From the NCBI RefSeq assembly GCF_026104355.1, contig NZ_CP110535.1:2666001-2730000 (forward strand): 64,000 nucleotides of DNA. Direction: 5' to 3'. The notes under the pieces were generated by a model. The model saw nothing but the letters and a program-made list of their open reading frames with translations. It made no database searches and was not told the DNA's origin. Position 1 is the stretch's first letter; every line of letters starts with the position of its first letter. This document shows positions 47,499-56,879 of this stretch, in pieces. The DNA is from Halomonas sp. BDJS001. Its GTDB lineage: Bacteria > Pseudomonadota > Gammaproteobacteria > Pseudomonadales > Halomonadaceae. Position numbers and translations under genes: made by a program.

Positions 47499-49079
47499 AT
47501 GACGCTCAAGAAAACCTTACTGGCTTCCGTAATTGGTGCAGTGGTAGCAGGTACAACCTTGCTGCCGATGACCGCAAGTGCTGAAACCCTGCGCATTGGC
47601 TACTCTGCTGACCCCGAAACTCTTGATCTCCACGAGCAGCTATCTGGCGGCGTGCTGCGTTTTTCTCATATGGCATTCGACCCACTGGTTCGCTGGACAA
47701 AAGATTTTGAGTTTGAGCCGCGCTTAGCCACCGAGTGGGAGCAGGTTGACGAAACTACCATGCGCATGACCTTGCGCGAAGGCGTTACCTTCCACTCAGG
47801 TAACGAATTCACCGCCAAAGACGTGGTATGGACCATTGAGCGTCTAAAAGAGAGCCCTGACTATCGCGCCATTTTTGAGCCGGTTGCCAGCGCCGAAGCC
47901 GTTGACGACTACACCGTTGAGATCGTCACTACCGAACCTTACCCGCTGCTACTTAACCTGGCTACCTACATCTTCCCGATGGATAGCGAGTTCTATACCG
48001 GCGAAACCGAGGGTGGCAACGACAAAGCTGAGATCGTTAAAGCAGGCAACTCCTTTGCTTCACGTAATGTTTCTGGCACTGGCCCCTTCATGGTCACTGA
48101 CCGGCGCCAGGGTGTACGGGTAGATTTTGAGCGCTTCGAAGATTACTGGGATACCGAAAGCGAAGGCAATGTCTCCAGCATCGTGCTGACACCCATCGCC
48201 GAGAACGCCTCACGGGTTGCCGCCCTGCTCTCCGGCGGTGTCGACTTTATTGATGCCGTACCCCCCAATGACCTGGATCGCGTACGCGAGGCCGACGGTG
48301 TCAATCTGGTAGAAGTTGACGGTACACGCATCATTGGTTTCCAAATGAACGAAGAGCGCGTTGAAGCCTTCCAGGATGCCCGTGTTCGCCAGGCGGTTGA
48401 TTTGGCAATCAATCAAGAGGGCATTGCCGACCGCTTAATGCGTGGATTTGCTAACCCAGCGGGACAATTCTCACCTGAAGGTTACTCCGGCCATAACCCG
48501 GACTTAACACCTCGCTACGATATCGAACGCGCCAAGGAGCTGATGGCAGAAGCAGGCTATGAAGAGGGCTTCAGCGTTGAGATGATCGCCCCCAATAACC
48601 GCTATGTGAACGATGCGCAGATCGCCCAAGCGGTGGCCAACATGCTGGCACAGATCAACATTGACGTTGATCTGCGTACCATGCCCTTGGCGCAGTACTG
48701 GCCTGAGTACGATACCCGCCAATCCGATATGGCGATGATCGGCTGGCACGCGGATACTGAAGATACTGCGAACTTCTTCCAGTATCTCTCTTTCTGCTTC
48801 GATGAAGAGACCGGTGCGGGCCAGTACAACTACGGCGGCTACTGCAACGAAGAGATCGATGCGCTGGTCACCGCAGCCGATAGCGAAACCGATTTGGAAA
48901 AACGCAACGAAATGCTGCGTGAAGCCGAAGCTATGCTCTACGAAGACGTTGGCTATATCACGCTGCACTGGCAGAACCTTGCCTATGCCGCCGCTGATGG
49001 CGTTGAGATTGAGCCTGTGGTCAACGCCCTTGACTTCCCTTACCTGGGTGACCTGGTGATTAATCGCAGCGACGACTGA
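47499..49079 (+). CDS. dppA: ABC transporter substrate-binding protein, dipeptide/oligopeptide type
   Basis: A 526-residue periplasmic solute-binding protein of the SBP_bac_5 family. The signal peptide ends MTASA, followed by ETLRIGYSADPETLDLHEQL. The family body has GVTFHSGNEFTAKDVVWTIE, NVSGTGPFMVTD and, near the end, DVGYITLHWQNL. It delivers peptides or related solutes to the permease encoded next. The presence of pepQ downstream favours peptides, but family 5 proteins also bind glutathione, nickel complexes or opines. CTAAGGGAACG precedes the ATG. A strong hairpin separates it from the permease genes. Confidence 0.92.
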   Translation: MTLKKTLLASVIGAVVAGTTLLPMTASAETLRIGYSADPETLDLHEQLSGGVLRFSHMAFDPLVRWTKDFEFEPRLATEWEQVDETTMRMTLREGVTFHSGNEFTAKDVVWTIERLKESPDYRAIFEPVASAEAVDDYTVEIVTTEPYPLLLNLATYIFPMDSEFYTGETEGGNDKAEIVKAGNSFASRNVSGTGPFMVTDRRQGVRVDFERFEDYWDTESEGNVSSIVLTPIAENASRVAALLSGGVDFIDAVPPNDLDRVREADGVNLVEVDGTRIIGFQMNEERVEAFQDARVRQAVDLAINQEGIADRLMRGFANPAGQFSPEGYSGHNPDLTPRYDIERAKELMAEAGYEEGFSVEMIAPNNRYVNDAQIAQAVANMLAQINIDVDLRTMPLAQYWPEYDTRQSDMAMIGWHADTEDTANFFQYLSFCFDEETGAGQYNYGGYCNEEIDALVTAADSETDLEKRNEMLREAEAMLYEDVGYITLHWQNLAYAAADGVEIEPVVNALDFPYLGDLVINRSDD

Positions 49080-49152
49080 GCATTAAACCAAAAGAGTCAC
49101 TACAGCATTAACCGCCTGAGTGTTAACGGTAAATGAGTTAGCCACAAGAATA

Positions 49153-49188
49153 CTTCGCTCCCTAAGCGTTTAGGGAGCGAAGCCTTTT
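49153..49188 (+). terminator. 13-bp hairpin between dppA and dppB
   Basis: CTTCGCTCCCTAA / TTAGGGAGCGAAG with a 4-base loop, then CCTTTTGTT. It lies about 75 bp past the dppA stop. It probably ends most transcripts or protects the 3' end, so that binding protein is made in excess over permease. Confidence 0.8.
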
Positions 49189-49271
49189 GTTGGGCGGTTC
49201 GCGGCTGTGAGAACTCTGCATAACATGCCCCTACTTCCTTTGATGAACCCTTCACATAGGTGGCGTACGCC

Positions 49272-50321
49272 ATGATTGCCTTTTTAATCAAGCGGCTGAT
49301 GCACGCGATTTTGGTGATGTTTGTCATCAGCGTGCTGGCCTTCGCCATTCAGGATAACCTGGGTGACCCCATACAGCAGATGGTCGGCCAGTCAGTGCCG
49401 GAGAGTGAGCGTGCAGAAATTCGCGAGCGTTTTGGCCTGAATGACCCCTTCCTGGTGCAGTACGTCCGTTTTGCTAAAAACGCCGTTCAAGGTGATTTTG
49501 GCTACTCGTACTTTTATCGCGAACCAGCGTTAGAAGTGATTGCGCGCCACTTACCCGCCACTCTGGAGCTGGTATTTGCGGCAACGCTGATTATTGTGCT
49601 TTTTTCAGTCCCCATTGGGGTGTATAGCGCCATTAAGCCGCGCTCGCCAATTTCACGCTTGTTTATGGGCGTGTCGATCATCGGCATTTCGATTCCGGTG
49701 TTCTTGACCGCCATTGTACTGATTCAAATTTTCGCCATTGGCGTTACCGTTACCCTGTTCCCTGAGAGTACCGGTTGGGGCGCTTGGCTAAATGACTTCT
49801 TCTCCACCGAAGGCAATATGCCCTCCTTTGGCCGAGGCAATGACTTGGTCAATGTAGTGGGTAACTGGGATACCAACCTAGCCACCTGGGATGGTTTAAA
49901 GCACTTGGTGCTACCGGCGGTCTCTCTGGCCTCGATTATGCTACCGCTGTTTATCCGCCTCATTCGTGCTGAAATGATGGAAGTCCTGCAGTCGGAGTAC
50001 GTCAAGTACGCCCGTGCCAAAGGTATCTCCATGCGCCGGGTTTATTTTGTCCATGCCCTCAAGAACACCATGTTGCCCGTAATTACCGTGGGCGGCGTGC
50101 AGATTGGCACCATGGTGGCTTACACCATTTTGACCGAAACCGTTTTCCAATGGCCCGGCATGGGGTTGATGTTTTTGGATGCGATCAACCGCGCCGATAT
50201 CCCGCTGATAGTGACCTACCTGATGATTGTCGGCGTTATTTTTGTGGTCACCAATACGATTGTGGATCTGATCTACGGCATGGTGAACCCCACCGTAAAA
50301 CTGACTGGGAAGCCCGCATGA
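49272..50321 (+). CDS. dppB: Dipeptide ABC transporter permease DppB type
   Basis: The first of two inner-membrane permeases, 349 residues with six helices. ATG 49272 is chosen because AGGTGG lies nine bases before it; GTG 49260 is also in frame. It begins MIAFLIKRLMHAILVMF. The EAA motif that contacts the ATPases is in EYVKYARAKGISMRRVYFVH. The stop overlaps the next start (ATGA). Confidence 0.95.
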   Translation: MIAFLIKRLMHAILVMFVISVLAFAIQDNLGDPIQQMVGQSVPESERAEIRERFGLNDPFLVQYVRFAKNAVQGDFGYSYFYREPALEVIARHLPATLELVFAATLIIVLFSVPIGVYSAIKPRSPISRLFMGVSIIGISIPVFLTAIVLIQIFAIGVTVTLFPESTGWGAWLNDFFSTEGNMPSFGRGNDLVNVVGNWDTNLATWDGLKHLVLPAVSLASIMLPLFIRLIRAEMMEVLQSEYVKYARAKGISMRRVYFVHALKNTMLPVITVGGVQIGTMVAYTILTETVFQWPGMGLMFLDAINRADIPLIVTYLMIVGVIFVVTNTIVDLIYGMVNPTVKLTGKPA

Positions 50322-51274
50322 GCACCACCAACAATTCCTCCCCAGCGAGTGCCTCACCCAGCCGCTGGGAGCGCCTGCGCGACTCCTACATGTGGTACAG
50401 CTTCAAGCGTGATCGCACCGCCCAACTCTGCTTGGCCGTGTTTATCTGCATGGTCATCGCCGCCTTTGCCTCACCGCTACTGGCGCCCACGAACCCTTAC
50501 GACCTCTCGCAGATCGACATTATGTCATCTGAGCTACCACCCTTCTGGATCAACGGCGCCGATGAGCGTTACACCCTGGGCACCGACGCACAGGGGCGTG
50601 ATCTGTGGTCGATCGTACTGTATGGCACCCGTGTTTCACTGCTAATCGGTTTCGGCGCAGTTATTTTGCAGGCGTTGCTAGGGGTCACCTTCGGCCTCAT
50701 GGCAGGCTACCTGGGCGGACGCGTTGACTCGATCCTGATGCGACTGGCGGATATTCAGCTGTCATTCTCTACGCTAATGGTCGCTATCGTGGTGGGCGCC
50801 TTGGTCAAAGCGACCATGGGCAGCGCCTTCTATAGCCAATACGCGGTGATGATGCTGATCCTGATTATCGGCCTGGCTGAATGGCCCCAGTATGCCCGCA
50901 CCGTACGTGCCTCAGTGCTGGCAGAGAAAAACAAAGAGTACGTTGACGCTGCCCGGGTGATGGGGCTGCGCAGCAAACGGATTATGTTCCGTCACGTGCT
51001 GCCCAATACCATGTCACCGATCTTCGTTATTTCCACCGTACAGATCGCCAACGCGATTATCTCTGAAGCGGCGCTATCGTTTCTGGGACTGGGCATGCCG
51101 GAGACGCATCCGTCGCTTGGCTCACTGATCAAATCAGGCTTTGACTATATTCAGTCAGGCTCTTGGTGGATCACCTTGATCCCAGGTGCCGTACTGGTGG
51201 TGCTGGTGCTGTCGATCAATCTACTCGGCGATTGGCTGCGTGATGTCATGAACCCACGACTCTACAAAGGCTGA
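50318..51274 (+). CDS. dppC: Dipeptide ABC transporter permease DppC type
   Basis: The second permease, 318 residues from ATG 50318, which overlaps the dppB stop. It has a cytoplasmic N-terminus, the OppC_N region (FKRDRTAQLCLAVFICMV), LGTDAQGRDLWSIVLYGTRV and the EAA loop EYVDAARVMGLRSKRIMFRH. It forms the membrane channel with DppB. It lies seven bases before dppD. Confidence 0.95.
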   Translation: MSTTNNSSPASASPSRWERLRDSYMWYSFKRDRTAQLCLAVFICMVIAAFASPLLAPTNPYDLSQIDIMSSELPPFWINGADERYTLGTDAQGRDLWSIVLYGTRVSLLIGFGAVILQALLGVTFGLMAGYLGGRVDSILMRLADIQLSFSTLMVAIVVGALVKATMGSAFYSQYAVMMLILIIGLAEWPQYARTVRASVLAEKNKEYVDAARVMGLRSKRIMFRHVLPNTMSPIFVISTVQIANAIISEAALSFLGLGMPETHPSLGSLIKSGFDYIQSGSWWITLIPGAVLVVLVLSINLLGDWLRDVMNPRLYKG

Positions 51275-51281
51275 GGACACC

Positions 51282-52298
51282 ATGGCACTACTTGAAGTCA
51301 ACAACCTCGATGTCCGTTTTGCACTGCGTCAGGGCGAAGTACATGCCCTGCGCGATATCTGTTTCAGCCTTGAGCGCGGTGAGCGCCTGGGGATTGTCGG
51401 TGAGTCCGGCGCAGGTAAGTCGGTCGCGGCATTCTCGCTGCTCAACTTGATCGCCAAACCGGGCTTTATCGCCGGCGGCACGGTGACGTTTGACGGTCAG
51501 GTGCTTAACCGCATGTCTGAGCGTGGCCTGCGTAAAGTACGCGGCAACCGCGTTTCGATGATCTTTCAAGACCCAATGATGACGCTGAACCCGGTGCTCT
51601 CCATTGGTGAGCAGATGGTCGAGTGTTTAAAAGCGCACCGGCGTATCTCCTCCCGGGAGGCCCGCGCGATTGCCCTGGACAAACTACGTCAGGTGCAAAT
51701 CCCCTCACCTGATAAGCGCCTGGATCAGTACCCCCATGAGCTTTCAGGCGGTATGCGCCAGCGCATTATTATCGCCATTGCGCTGCTCCTCGACCCTGAC
51801 ATTATCATTGCCGATGAGCCCACCACGGCGCTCGATGTGACCATTCAAGCCGAGATAATGGCGCTGCTACTGGAACTCTGTGAGCAGCACAACGTGGGGC
51901 TTATTCTAATCACCCACGACCTGGGTGTGGTCAGCCAGGTCACCCAGCGCATGCTGGTCATGTACGCCGGCCGAGTCATTGAGCAAGGGCCAACCCGGGA
52001 GATTATCAACGACCCGCAGCACCCTTACACGCAGGGGTTAATCAACGCCCTGCCTCAGATGGCAACGCCGGGGGAAAAGCTCAATCAGATTCGCGGCAGC
52101 ATGCCGTCACTCTCTAACCTGCCCAGCGGCTGCGCGTTTCATCCGCGCTGCGATTTTATCAATCGTGCCGATGGCAAGCCCCGCCCCGCCTGCACCCAGC
52201 AGGTGCCTGAATTTGTCGAATCCGGCAACTGCCGTGTGGCGTGTCATATGGTAGCTGAAATGCTCGAAGATCGCCGTTTGAAGGAGGAAACCTCATGA
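51282..52298 (+). CDS. dppD: Dipeptide ABC transporter ATP-binding protein DppD type
   Basis: A 338-residue ATPase. Walker A is [12 protein letters not shown], the signature is LSGGMRQRI, Walker B is [12 protein letters not shown] and the switch histidine is in LITHDLGVV. The C-terminal oligopeptide-transporter extension has CAFHPRCDF and later cysteines that in related ATPases bind an Fe-S cluster. It overlaps the start of dppF by four bases. Confidence 0.95.
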   Translation: MALLEVNNLDVRFALRQGEVHALRDICFSLERGERLGIVGESGAGKSVAAFSLLNLIAKPGFIAGGTVTFDGQVLNRMSERGLRKVRGNRVSMIFQDPMMTLNPVLSIGEQMVECLKAHRRISSREARAIALDKLRQVQIPSPDKRLDQYPHELSGGMRQRIIIAIALLLDPDIIIADEPTTALDVTIQAEIMALLLELCEQHNVGLILITHDLGVVSQVTQRMLVMYAGRVIEQGPTREIINDPQHPYTQGLINALPQMATPGEKLNQIRGSMPSLSNLPSGCAFHPRCDFINRADGKPRPACTQQVPEFVESGNCRVACHMVAEMLEDRRLKEETS

Positions 52299-53368
52299 CT
52301 GCGCACGCTGAGGCGATAACGGATATTCATAACCCGACTCCAGGACAGAATGAAGAGAGCGCTGATTCACTGCTGCAGATTCGCGACTTGAGAAAGCGCT
52401 TCTCGCTCTCTGGAGACTTCCTCGATCAGTTGCGCTTTAAGGGCGGCAAGCTGGTTCGCCACCAAGAGCACGTCCACGCTATTAATGGTGTGAATCTGGA
52501 TATCAAACGCGGTGAAGCACTGTGCGTGGTCGGCGAGTCAGGCTGCGGTAAGTCCACCGTGGCGCGTACCGTCATGGGGCTACTAACCCCAACAGAGGGT
52601 GAGATTCGCTACGACGGCAACCGCATTGATAACTTGAGCTCGCGCCAACTGCTGCCCTATCGCAAACGCATGCAGATGATCTTCCAGAACCCCTATGCGT
52701 CGCTCAACCCACGCATGACCATTCAACAAACCCTGGAAGAGCCGCTGCGTCTGCACCACCCTGACTGGAAACGGCCGCAGATTCTCCAAAAAGTTGAAGA
52801 GGTGATGCGCTCGGTGGGTATCGACCCGGACTGGGGCAAGCGCTTTGGTCACGAATTCTCAGGCGGTCAGCGTCAGCGTATCGCCATTGCCCGCGCTTTG
52901 GCCGTCGACCCTGAGTTTATCGTTGCCGATGAGCCTATTTCTGCGCTGGATGTCTCGATTCAAGCCCAGGTACTCAACCTGCTGATGGAAGCTCAGCAAG
53001 AACGCAATCTGACCTACCTGTTCATTACCCACGACCTCGCCGTCGTGGAGCACTTTGGCACCCGCGTGGCGGTGATGTACTTAGGCACGGTGTGTGAAGT
53101 TGCTACCACCGCGACGCTGTTCGAGAAACCGCGCCACCCCTATACCCAGGCGTTGCTCTCGGCCATTCCACGCTTGAAAGATGACCGGCCCCAACATATT
53201 CGTCTCACCGGCGAAGTGCCGACTCCGGTTAACCTACCGAGTGGCTGCGTGTTTCATGGCCGCTGCCCCCATGCCAATGCGCGCTGTAAGCAAGAGATCC
53301 CAGTGCTGCAAACACAGGATGACGGAACCCGTGTGGCGTGCCACGCTGTTGAGGAGGGACGCCTATGA
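52295..53368 (+). CDS. dppF: Dipeptide ABC transporter ATP-binding protein DppF type
   Basis: The partner ATPase, 357 residues. Walker A is GESGCGKSTVART, the signature is FSGGQRQRIAIA, Walker B is FIVADEPISALD, and FITHDLAVV follows. The C-terminal CVFHGRCPHANARC carries the extension cysteines. An N-terminal stretch of about 25 residues precedes the domain. The ribosome site AAGGAGG precedes its ATG within dppD. Confidence 0.95.
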   Translation: MTAHAEAITDIHNPTPGQNEESADSLLQIRDLRKRFSLSGDFLDQLRFKGGKLVRHQEHVHAINGVNLDIKRGEALCVVGESGCGKSTVARTVMGLLTPTEGEIRYDGNRIDNLSSRQLLPYRKRMQMIFQNPYASLNPRMTIQQTLEEPLRLHHPDWKRPQILQKVEEVMRSVGIDPDWGKRFGHEFSGGQRQRIAIARALAVDPEFIVADEPISALDVSIQAQVLNLLMEAQQERNLTYLFITHDLAVVEHFGTRVAVMYLGTVCEVATTATLFEKPRHPYTQALLSAIPRLKDDRPQHIRLTGEVPTPVNLPSGCVFHGRCPHANARCKQEIPVLQTQDDGTRVACHAVEEGRL

Positions 53369-53417
53369 ACTGGACGTCATGTTTGATACAGCGAAACCAG
53401 GCGCTAAGAGGTAGAGC

Positions 53418-54329
53418 ATGGAAATTCGCTGGCTAGAAGATTTTATCGCCCTGGCCAGAACGCGGCACTTCTCACGCGCAGCAGATGATCAAAACGTTAC
53501 GCAACCCACCTTCTCCCGGCGGATCAAACTGCTTGAGGAGGAGATGGGCGTGACGCTGATTAATCGTCAAACGCTGCCGCTCTCGCTCACTCCAGCCGGG
53601 GAGGAGTTTCTGACCCTGTGCGAGCAGGTCACCGAACGAGTGCGCCTGACCCGTGACCGTGTACGCGAAATTAATGCTGGCCAGCAGCGACGTATCATGG
53701 TGGCAGCACCGCAGAGCTTGTTACCACACTTTTTACCGGAATGGTTAACGGCGACAGGTTGGCAAGATCGTGTACAGCCCTATTTGCGGGCGACCGGCTG
53801 GGTGGCCAATGACTACTTTCAAGCCTTGGCCCGGGCCGAGTGCGACCTGGCTATCTGTTACTGGCCGATTGGTCGCTGCGATCTGGAAATCGATACCAGC
53901 GCCTGCAATTATCGTGTGATTGGCCATGAACGACTGATTCCCGTGACGGGGTTAAACCCAGAGGGAGAAGCACACGCCCTGCTGCCTGGGTCGCGCCATC
54001 AACCACTGCCGTGGCTTGCCTACCCCAAGCGTGGGTTGTTGGGGTCTGCAGTAAAAGCACACCTAGCCAGGCTCCCCCAAACCACCTATTTAACCGCGCA
54101 GAGTGAAAACCTCTACGCGGCGGGTATTAAAGAGCTGGTGCTACTTGGCTACGGCATGAGCTGGCTCCCAGAGCGCAACGTCGCGGCAGAGCTTGCTCAA
54201 GGCACGCTGGTAAGAGCGGGCGACAGTCGCTGGGATGTGCCTATGGAGCTACGGCTATACCGTCATCAAAATCATCGCCACGCGGAGCTGGATAGCCTGT
54301 GGAGCGAACTGGCGCCGCCACGTGGATGA
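53418..54329 (+). CDS. LysR-family regulator between dpp and pepQ
   Basis: A 303-residue LysR-type regulator: helix-turn-helix at residues 1-60 (EIRWLEDFIALARTRHFSRA, QPTFSRRIKLLEEEMG), effector-binding domain from about 90. It starts 50 bp after dppF on the same strand, so it is probably transcribed with the transporter and may regulate it. The YPKRGLLGSAVKAHL and QSENLYAAGIKELVLLGYG segments are of the substrate-binding fold. Residues around the effector pocket do not tell me the ligand. Confidence 0.9.
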   Translation: MEIRWLEDFIALARTRHFSRAADDQNVTQPTFSRRIKLLEEEMGVTLINRQTLPLSLTPAGEEFLTLCEQVTERVRLTRDRVREINAGQQRRIMVAAPQSLLPHFLPEWLTATGWQDRVQPYLRATGWVANDYFQALARAECDLAICYWPIGRCDLEIDTSACNYRVIGHERLIPVTGLNPEGEAHALLPGSRHQPLPWLAYPKRGLLGSAVKAHLARLPQTTYLTAQSENLYAAGIKELVLLGYGMSWLPERNVAAELAQGTLVRAGDSRWDVPMELRLYRHQNHRHAELDSLWSELAPPRG

Positions 54330-54373
54330 ATCCGTATTTGCGAAAGCTTATTTAAGAGAGGGCACAGCTTTGT

Positions 54374-55672
54374 ATGTCAACCACCCTATTTAACCTACAG
54401 CATGATCATATAGCGCACCTACAGCGTGCTTATTCGGACATTTTGACCGACCACGGGTTTGATAGTCTGGCGATTTACAGTGGCCATACCAGCGTACACT
54501 TTGCTGATGACCACGCGCCCCCTTTTCAAACTTACGGGCATTTTATGCACTGGGTGGGTTTAGCCGATGTGCAGCATAGCTGGTTGATTATTCAGCCAGA
54601 AAAGCGCCCACAGCTGTACTTGTATGCGCCCGCCGACTTTTGGCACTTGCCTACTCATCTGCCCGAAGAGCCCTGGGTGGCAGCGTTTGATATCCACTTA
54701 TGTAGCGAGAAAATCTCCCCTCCGCTTACGGAAAATGCTGCCGTCATTGGCGATATAGAGCGTCTGCCTACCAGCACCCAGAAGGCGCTAAAAGCTGAAC
54801 ATCACCCTGAACGAATAGTGTATGCCCTTGACGAATTACGGATGTTTAAGACGCCCTATGAGATCGCCTGTCTCCGTGAAGCCAATCGCTTAGCGATAGC
54901 GGGACATCAGGCATCCCAGGCAGCGTTTATTGGCGCATCTGGTGAGTTGGATATTCAACTGGCGTACTTAGCAGCGAGTCGCCAGCGCGAATCAAATGTG
55001 CCTTACCAAAATATTATCGGTTTAAATGAGCATGCTGGCGTGCTGCATTATCAACACTACGCCCTTACTGCGCCTAAACAGCGCTATAGCCTGCTAGTCG
55101 ATGCGGGTCGCCGCTTTCGGGGTTACTGTGCTGATATTACGCGTACCTATGCAGGCCCCGATGCTCCAGCAGCATTTGGCGAACTGGTCACCGCCATGCA
55201 TGGATTGAAGGATGAGTTAGTCAAAGGCGTAGCCCCGGGGGTTAACTTTTTGATACTGCATGAGCAGATGCATCACCACCTGGGTGAAATATTGGTGGCT
55301 AATGATCTGTTTAAAGGCACCCCCGAAGAGGCGGTCGCTGAAGGCGTTACGCGGGCATTCTGCCCTCATGGGCTGGGTCACTCGCTGGGCCTTCAAGTGC
55401 ACGATGTGGCCGGATTGCGCCACCCGGATGGCACTCCCGCCCCTGCTCCAGAGCAGCACCCAGCGCTACGGCTGACACGCACGCTGCGCCCAGGCATGGT
55501 CGTCACCATTGAGCCTGGGCTGTATTTTATCAATATGCTGCTCGCCCCACTGCGCAATACTGACCTACCCATTAACTGGCAACTCGTCGACCAGCTTGTG
55601 CCCTGTGGCGGTATTCGTGTTGAAGATAATGTGGCGGTGACGGAAAGTGGTTTTGCGAATCTCACGCCCTAG
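54374..55672 (+). CDS. pepQ: Xaa-Pro dipeptidase
   Basis: A 432-residue cytoplasmic M24B metallopeptidase that splits dipeptides with C-terminal proline. The N-terminal non-catalytic domain (1-160) precedes the pita-bread domain. Metal ligands are D in LLVDAGRRF and in YCADITRTY, H in HGLGHSLGLQVHD, E in TIEPGLYF and E in GGIRVEDNVAV. It follows the LysR gene by 44 bp and the dpp operon, so it fits as the enzyme that processes imported proline dipeptides. Prolidases also hydrolyse some organophosphates, but nothing here indicates that as a role. Confidence 0.94.
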   Translation: MSTTLFNLQHDHIAHLQRAYSDILTDHGFDSLAIYSGHTSVHFADDHAPPFQTYGHFMHWVGLADVQHSWLIIQPEKRPQLYLYAPADFWHLPTHLPEEPWVAAFDIHLCSEKISPPLTENAAVIGDIERLPTSTQKALKAEHHPERIVYALDELRMFKTPYEIACLREANRLAIAGHQASQAAFIGASGELDIQLAYLAASRQRESNVPYQNIIGLNEHAGVLHYQHYALTAPKQRYSLLVDAGRRFRGYCADITRTYAGPDAPAAFGELVTAMHGLKDELVKGVAPGVNFLILHEQMHHHLGEILVANDLFKGTPEEAVAEGVTRAFCPHGLGHSLGLQVHDVAGLRHPDGTPAPAPEQHPALRLTRTLRPGMVVTIEPGLYFINMLLAPLRNTDLPINWQLVDQLVPCGGIRVEDNVAVTESGFANLTP

Positions 55673-55694
55673 GGCCTCTAAAAGCCCTTTTTTT
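55671..55694 (+). terminator. Rho-independent terminator of pepQ
   Basis: AGGGC / GCCCT stem overlapping the stop codon, 8-base loop, then seven T residues. The stem is short but the T-run is strong. Confidence 0.7.
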
Positions 55695-55701
55695 CAAACG
55701 C

Positions 55702-55736
55702 AAAAAAACAACGCCCGGCACATGGCCGGGCGTTGA
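55702..55736 (-). terminator. Rho-independent terminator of ompW
   Basis: Minus strand: CAACGCCCGGC / GCCGGGCGTTG, 11-bp stem, then TTTTTTT. It sits about 35 bp past the ompW stop. It is the strongest terminator in the window. Confidence 0.92.
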
Positions 55737-55771
55737 ATTGTGTCTGGCTATCAGGAAAAATCAGGTCGAGC

Positions 55772-56368
55772 TTAGAAGCGGTAAGTAACACCACCGCCAA
55801 TGGTGACAGGTTCGATGTCGACTTCACCGCCCACATTGATGTCTGCGTTCACGTCAGCATAGCTGGCGTAACCGTTAAGCATAATATTGTCAGTCACGGC
55901 CAGATCAACACCCACTTGGCCGATCGCGCCATAGCTTTCATCAACGTTCACTCCACTGGGCTCACCAGAGAAGCGTGTGTAGTTAAGGCCAGCGCCCACG
56001 TAAGGCTGAACTTTAGAATCCAAGCCACCCATCGGGTAGTAGTTCACCAAAAGGTTTATCGGCAGGCGATCTACACTGCCCACATCGCCTAAAGCAGAGG
56101 TATTCAGATCGTGCTCGAATTTCTCAGAGCTGTTGAGCTCAACGCCAACCTTATCAGTAAACAGGTAACCAGCACCGAAGGTGAAGCCGCGAGCACTCTG
56201 CACGTTTAGTGAATCACCATTCAGATTACCATTACCTGAACCCGTATCCGTTTGGGCTACGCCACCACGAACAAATACGTCCCCCGCGTTGTAGGCGAGA
56301 GCGGCCTGGCTTGCCAGAGCAAAGCTAGCGGTGATAACAGCGGCAGAAATCAGTTTCATATTACTCAT
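55772..56368 (-). CDS. OmpW-family outer-membrane protein
   Basis: An eight-stranded outer-membrane beta-barrel of about 198 residues. Signal peptide to SQAALA, then YNAGDVFVRGGVAQTD. Strands alternate polar and hydrophobic residues, LLVNYYPMGG and VQPYVGAGLNYT are OmpW signatures, and the C-terminal aromatic is in GGGVTYRF. OmpW proteins form a hydrophobic channel and respond to salt and other stresses. ATG 56368 is preferred over 56377 because AGAGG lies nine bases before it. The loops are Asp/Asn-rich. Confidence 0.9.
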   Translation of the reverse strand: MSNMKLISAAVITASFALASQAALAYNAGDVFVRGGVAQTDTGSGNGNLNGDSLNVQSARGFTFGAGYLFTDKVGVELNSSEKFEHDLNTSALGDVGSVDRLPINLLVNYYPMGGLDSKVQPYVGAGLNYTRFSGEPSGVNVDESYGAIGQVGVDLAVTDNIMLNGYASYADVNADINVGGEVDIEPVTIGGGVTYRF

Positions 56369-56551
56369 CAGGGTCATCCTCTATGCAGCGCGCAGTTCCA
56401 TGCGCTTGGGGATTGCGGTACTTGCTATCCAACTTTCCTGTACAGAGCATAGTATACGAACACTGTTTCCAAATTGCTTGTAAAATATTGTTATAAGAAA
56501 CCGGCCTCTGATAGTTTTCTATTTTATAAAGTACTTACATAAAATTTGGGC

Positions 56552-56577
56552 AAAAAAAAAGTCCCCCGAAGGGACCC
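56552..56577 (-). terminator. Isolated terminator with nine T residues
   Basis: Minus strand: GTCCC-TTCGG-GGGAC followed by TTTTTTTTT. The nearest upstream gene on that strand (bdhA) ends about 300 bp away, so the terminator belongs either to a long 3' untranslated region or to a separate short transcript. Confidence 0.75.
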
Positions 56578-56879
56578 AGGTGGAGCACGCCAGCTCACTC
56601 AGTGTGTTGCTACCAAGGGTAACAACGTGGATGACGAAGGAAGAGAAGCTAGATAGTGAATTGGGCCTCTCTGTTCAATCACCCTTTGCCATCTATATTG
56701 CGATCTGCGTGCCACCTTTTTTAAAAACACCAAAAAACAATAACTTAATAAAACATCGTTGGATTCACATTCATCTCTCTCGCACTGCAGCAAATAAACT
56801 GCACCACCATTGCGCAATTTTCAACCTTTGTGCATCACAAAGTATCATGTGACTTCGTTAGCGCTTAGAAATCCTCACA
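56578..56879 (-). other. Gene-free region between bdhA and the isolated terminator
   Basis: About 300 bp, AT-rich near 56700-56760. The only minus-strand frame of note (56599-56817, 72 codons) has no good start and an unusual composition. No gene is called. The stretch may be a 3' untranslated region of bdhA or encode a small RNA ending at the terminator beside it. Confidence 0.4.

Noticed and set aside
56599-56817. 72-codon frame on the minus strand between ompW and bdhA
   Set aside because: No ribosome site, no family resemblance and odd composition; more likely non-coding.
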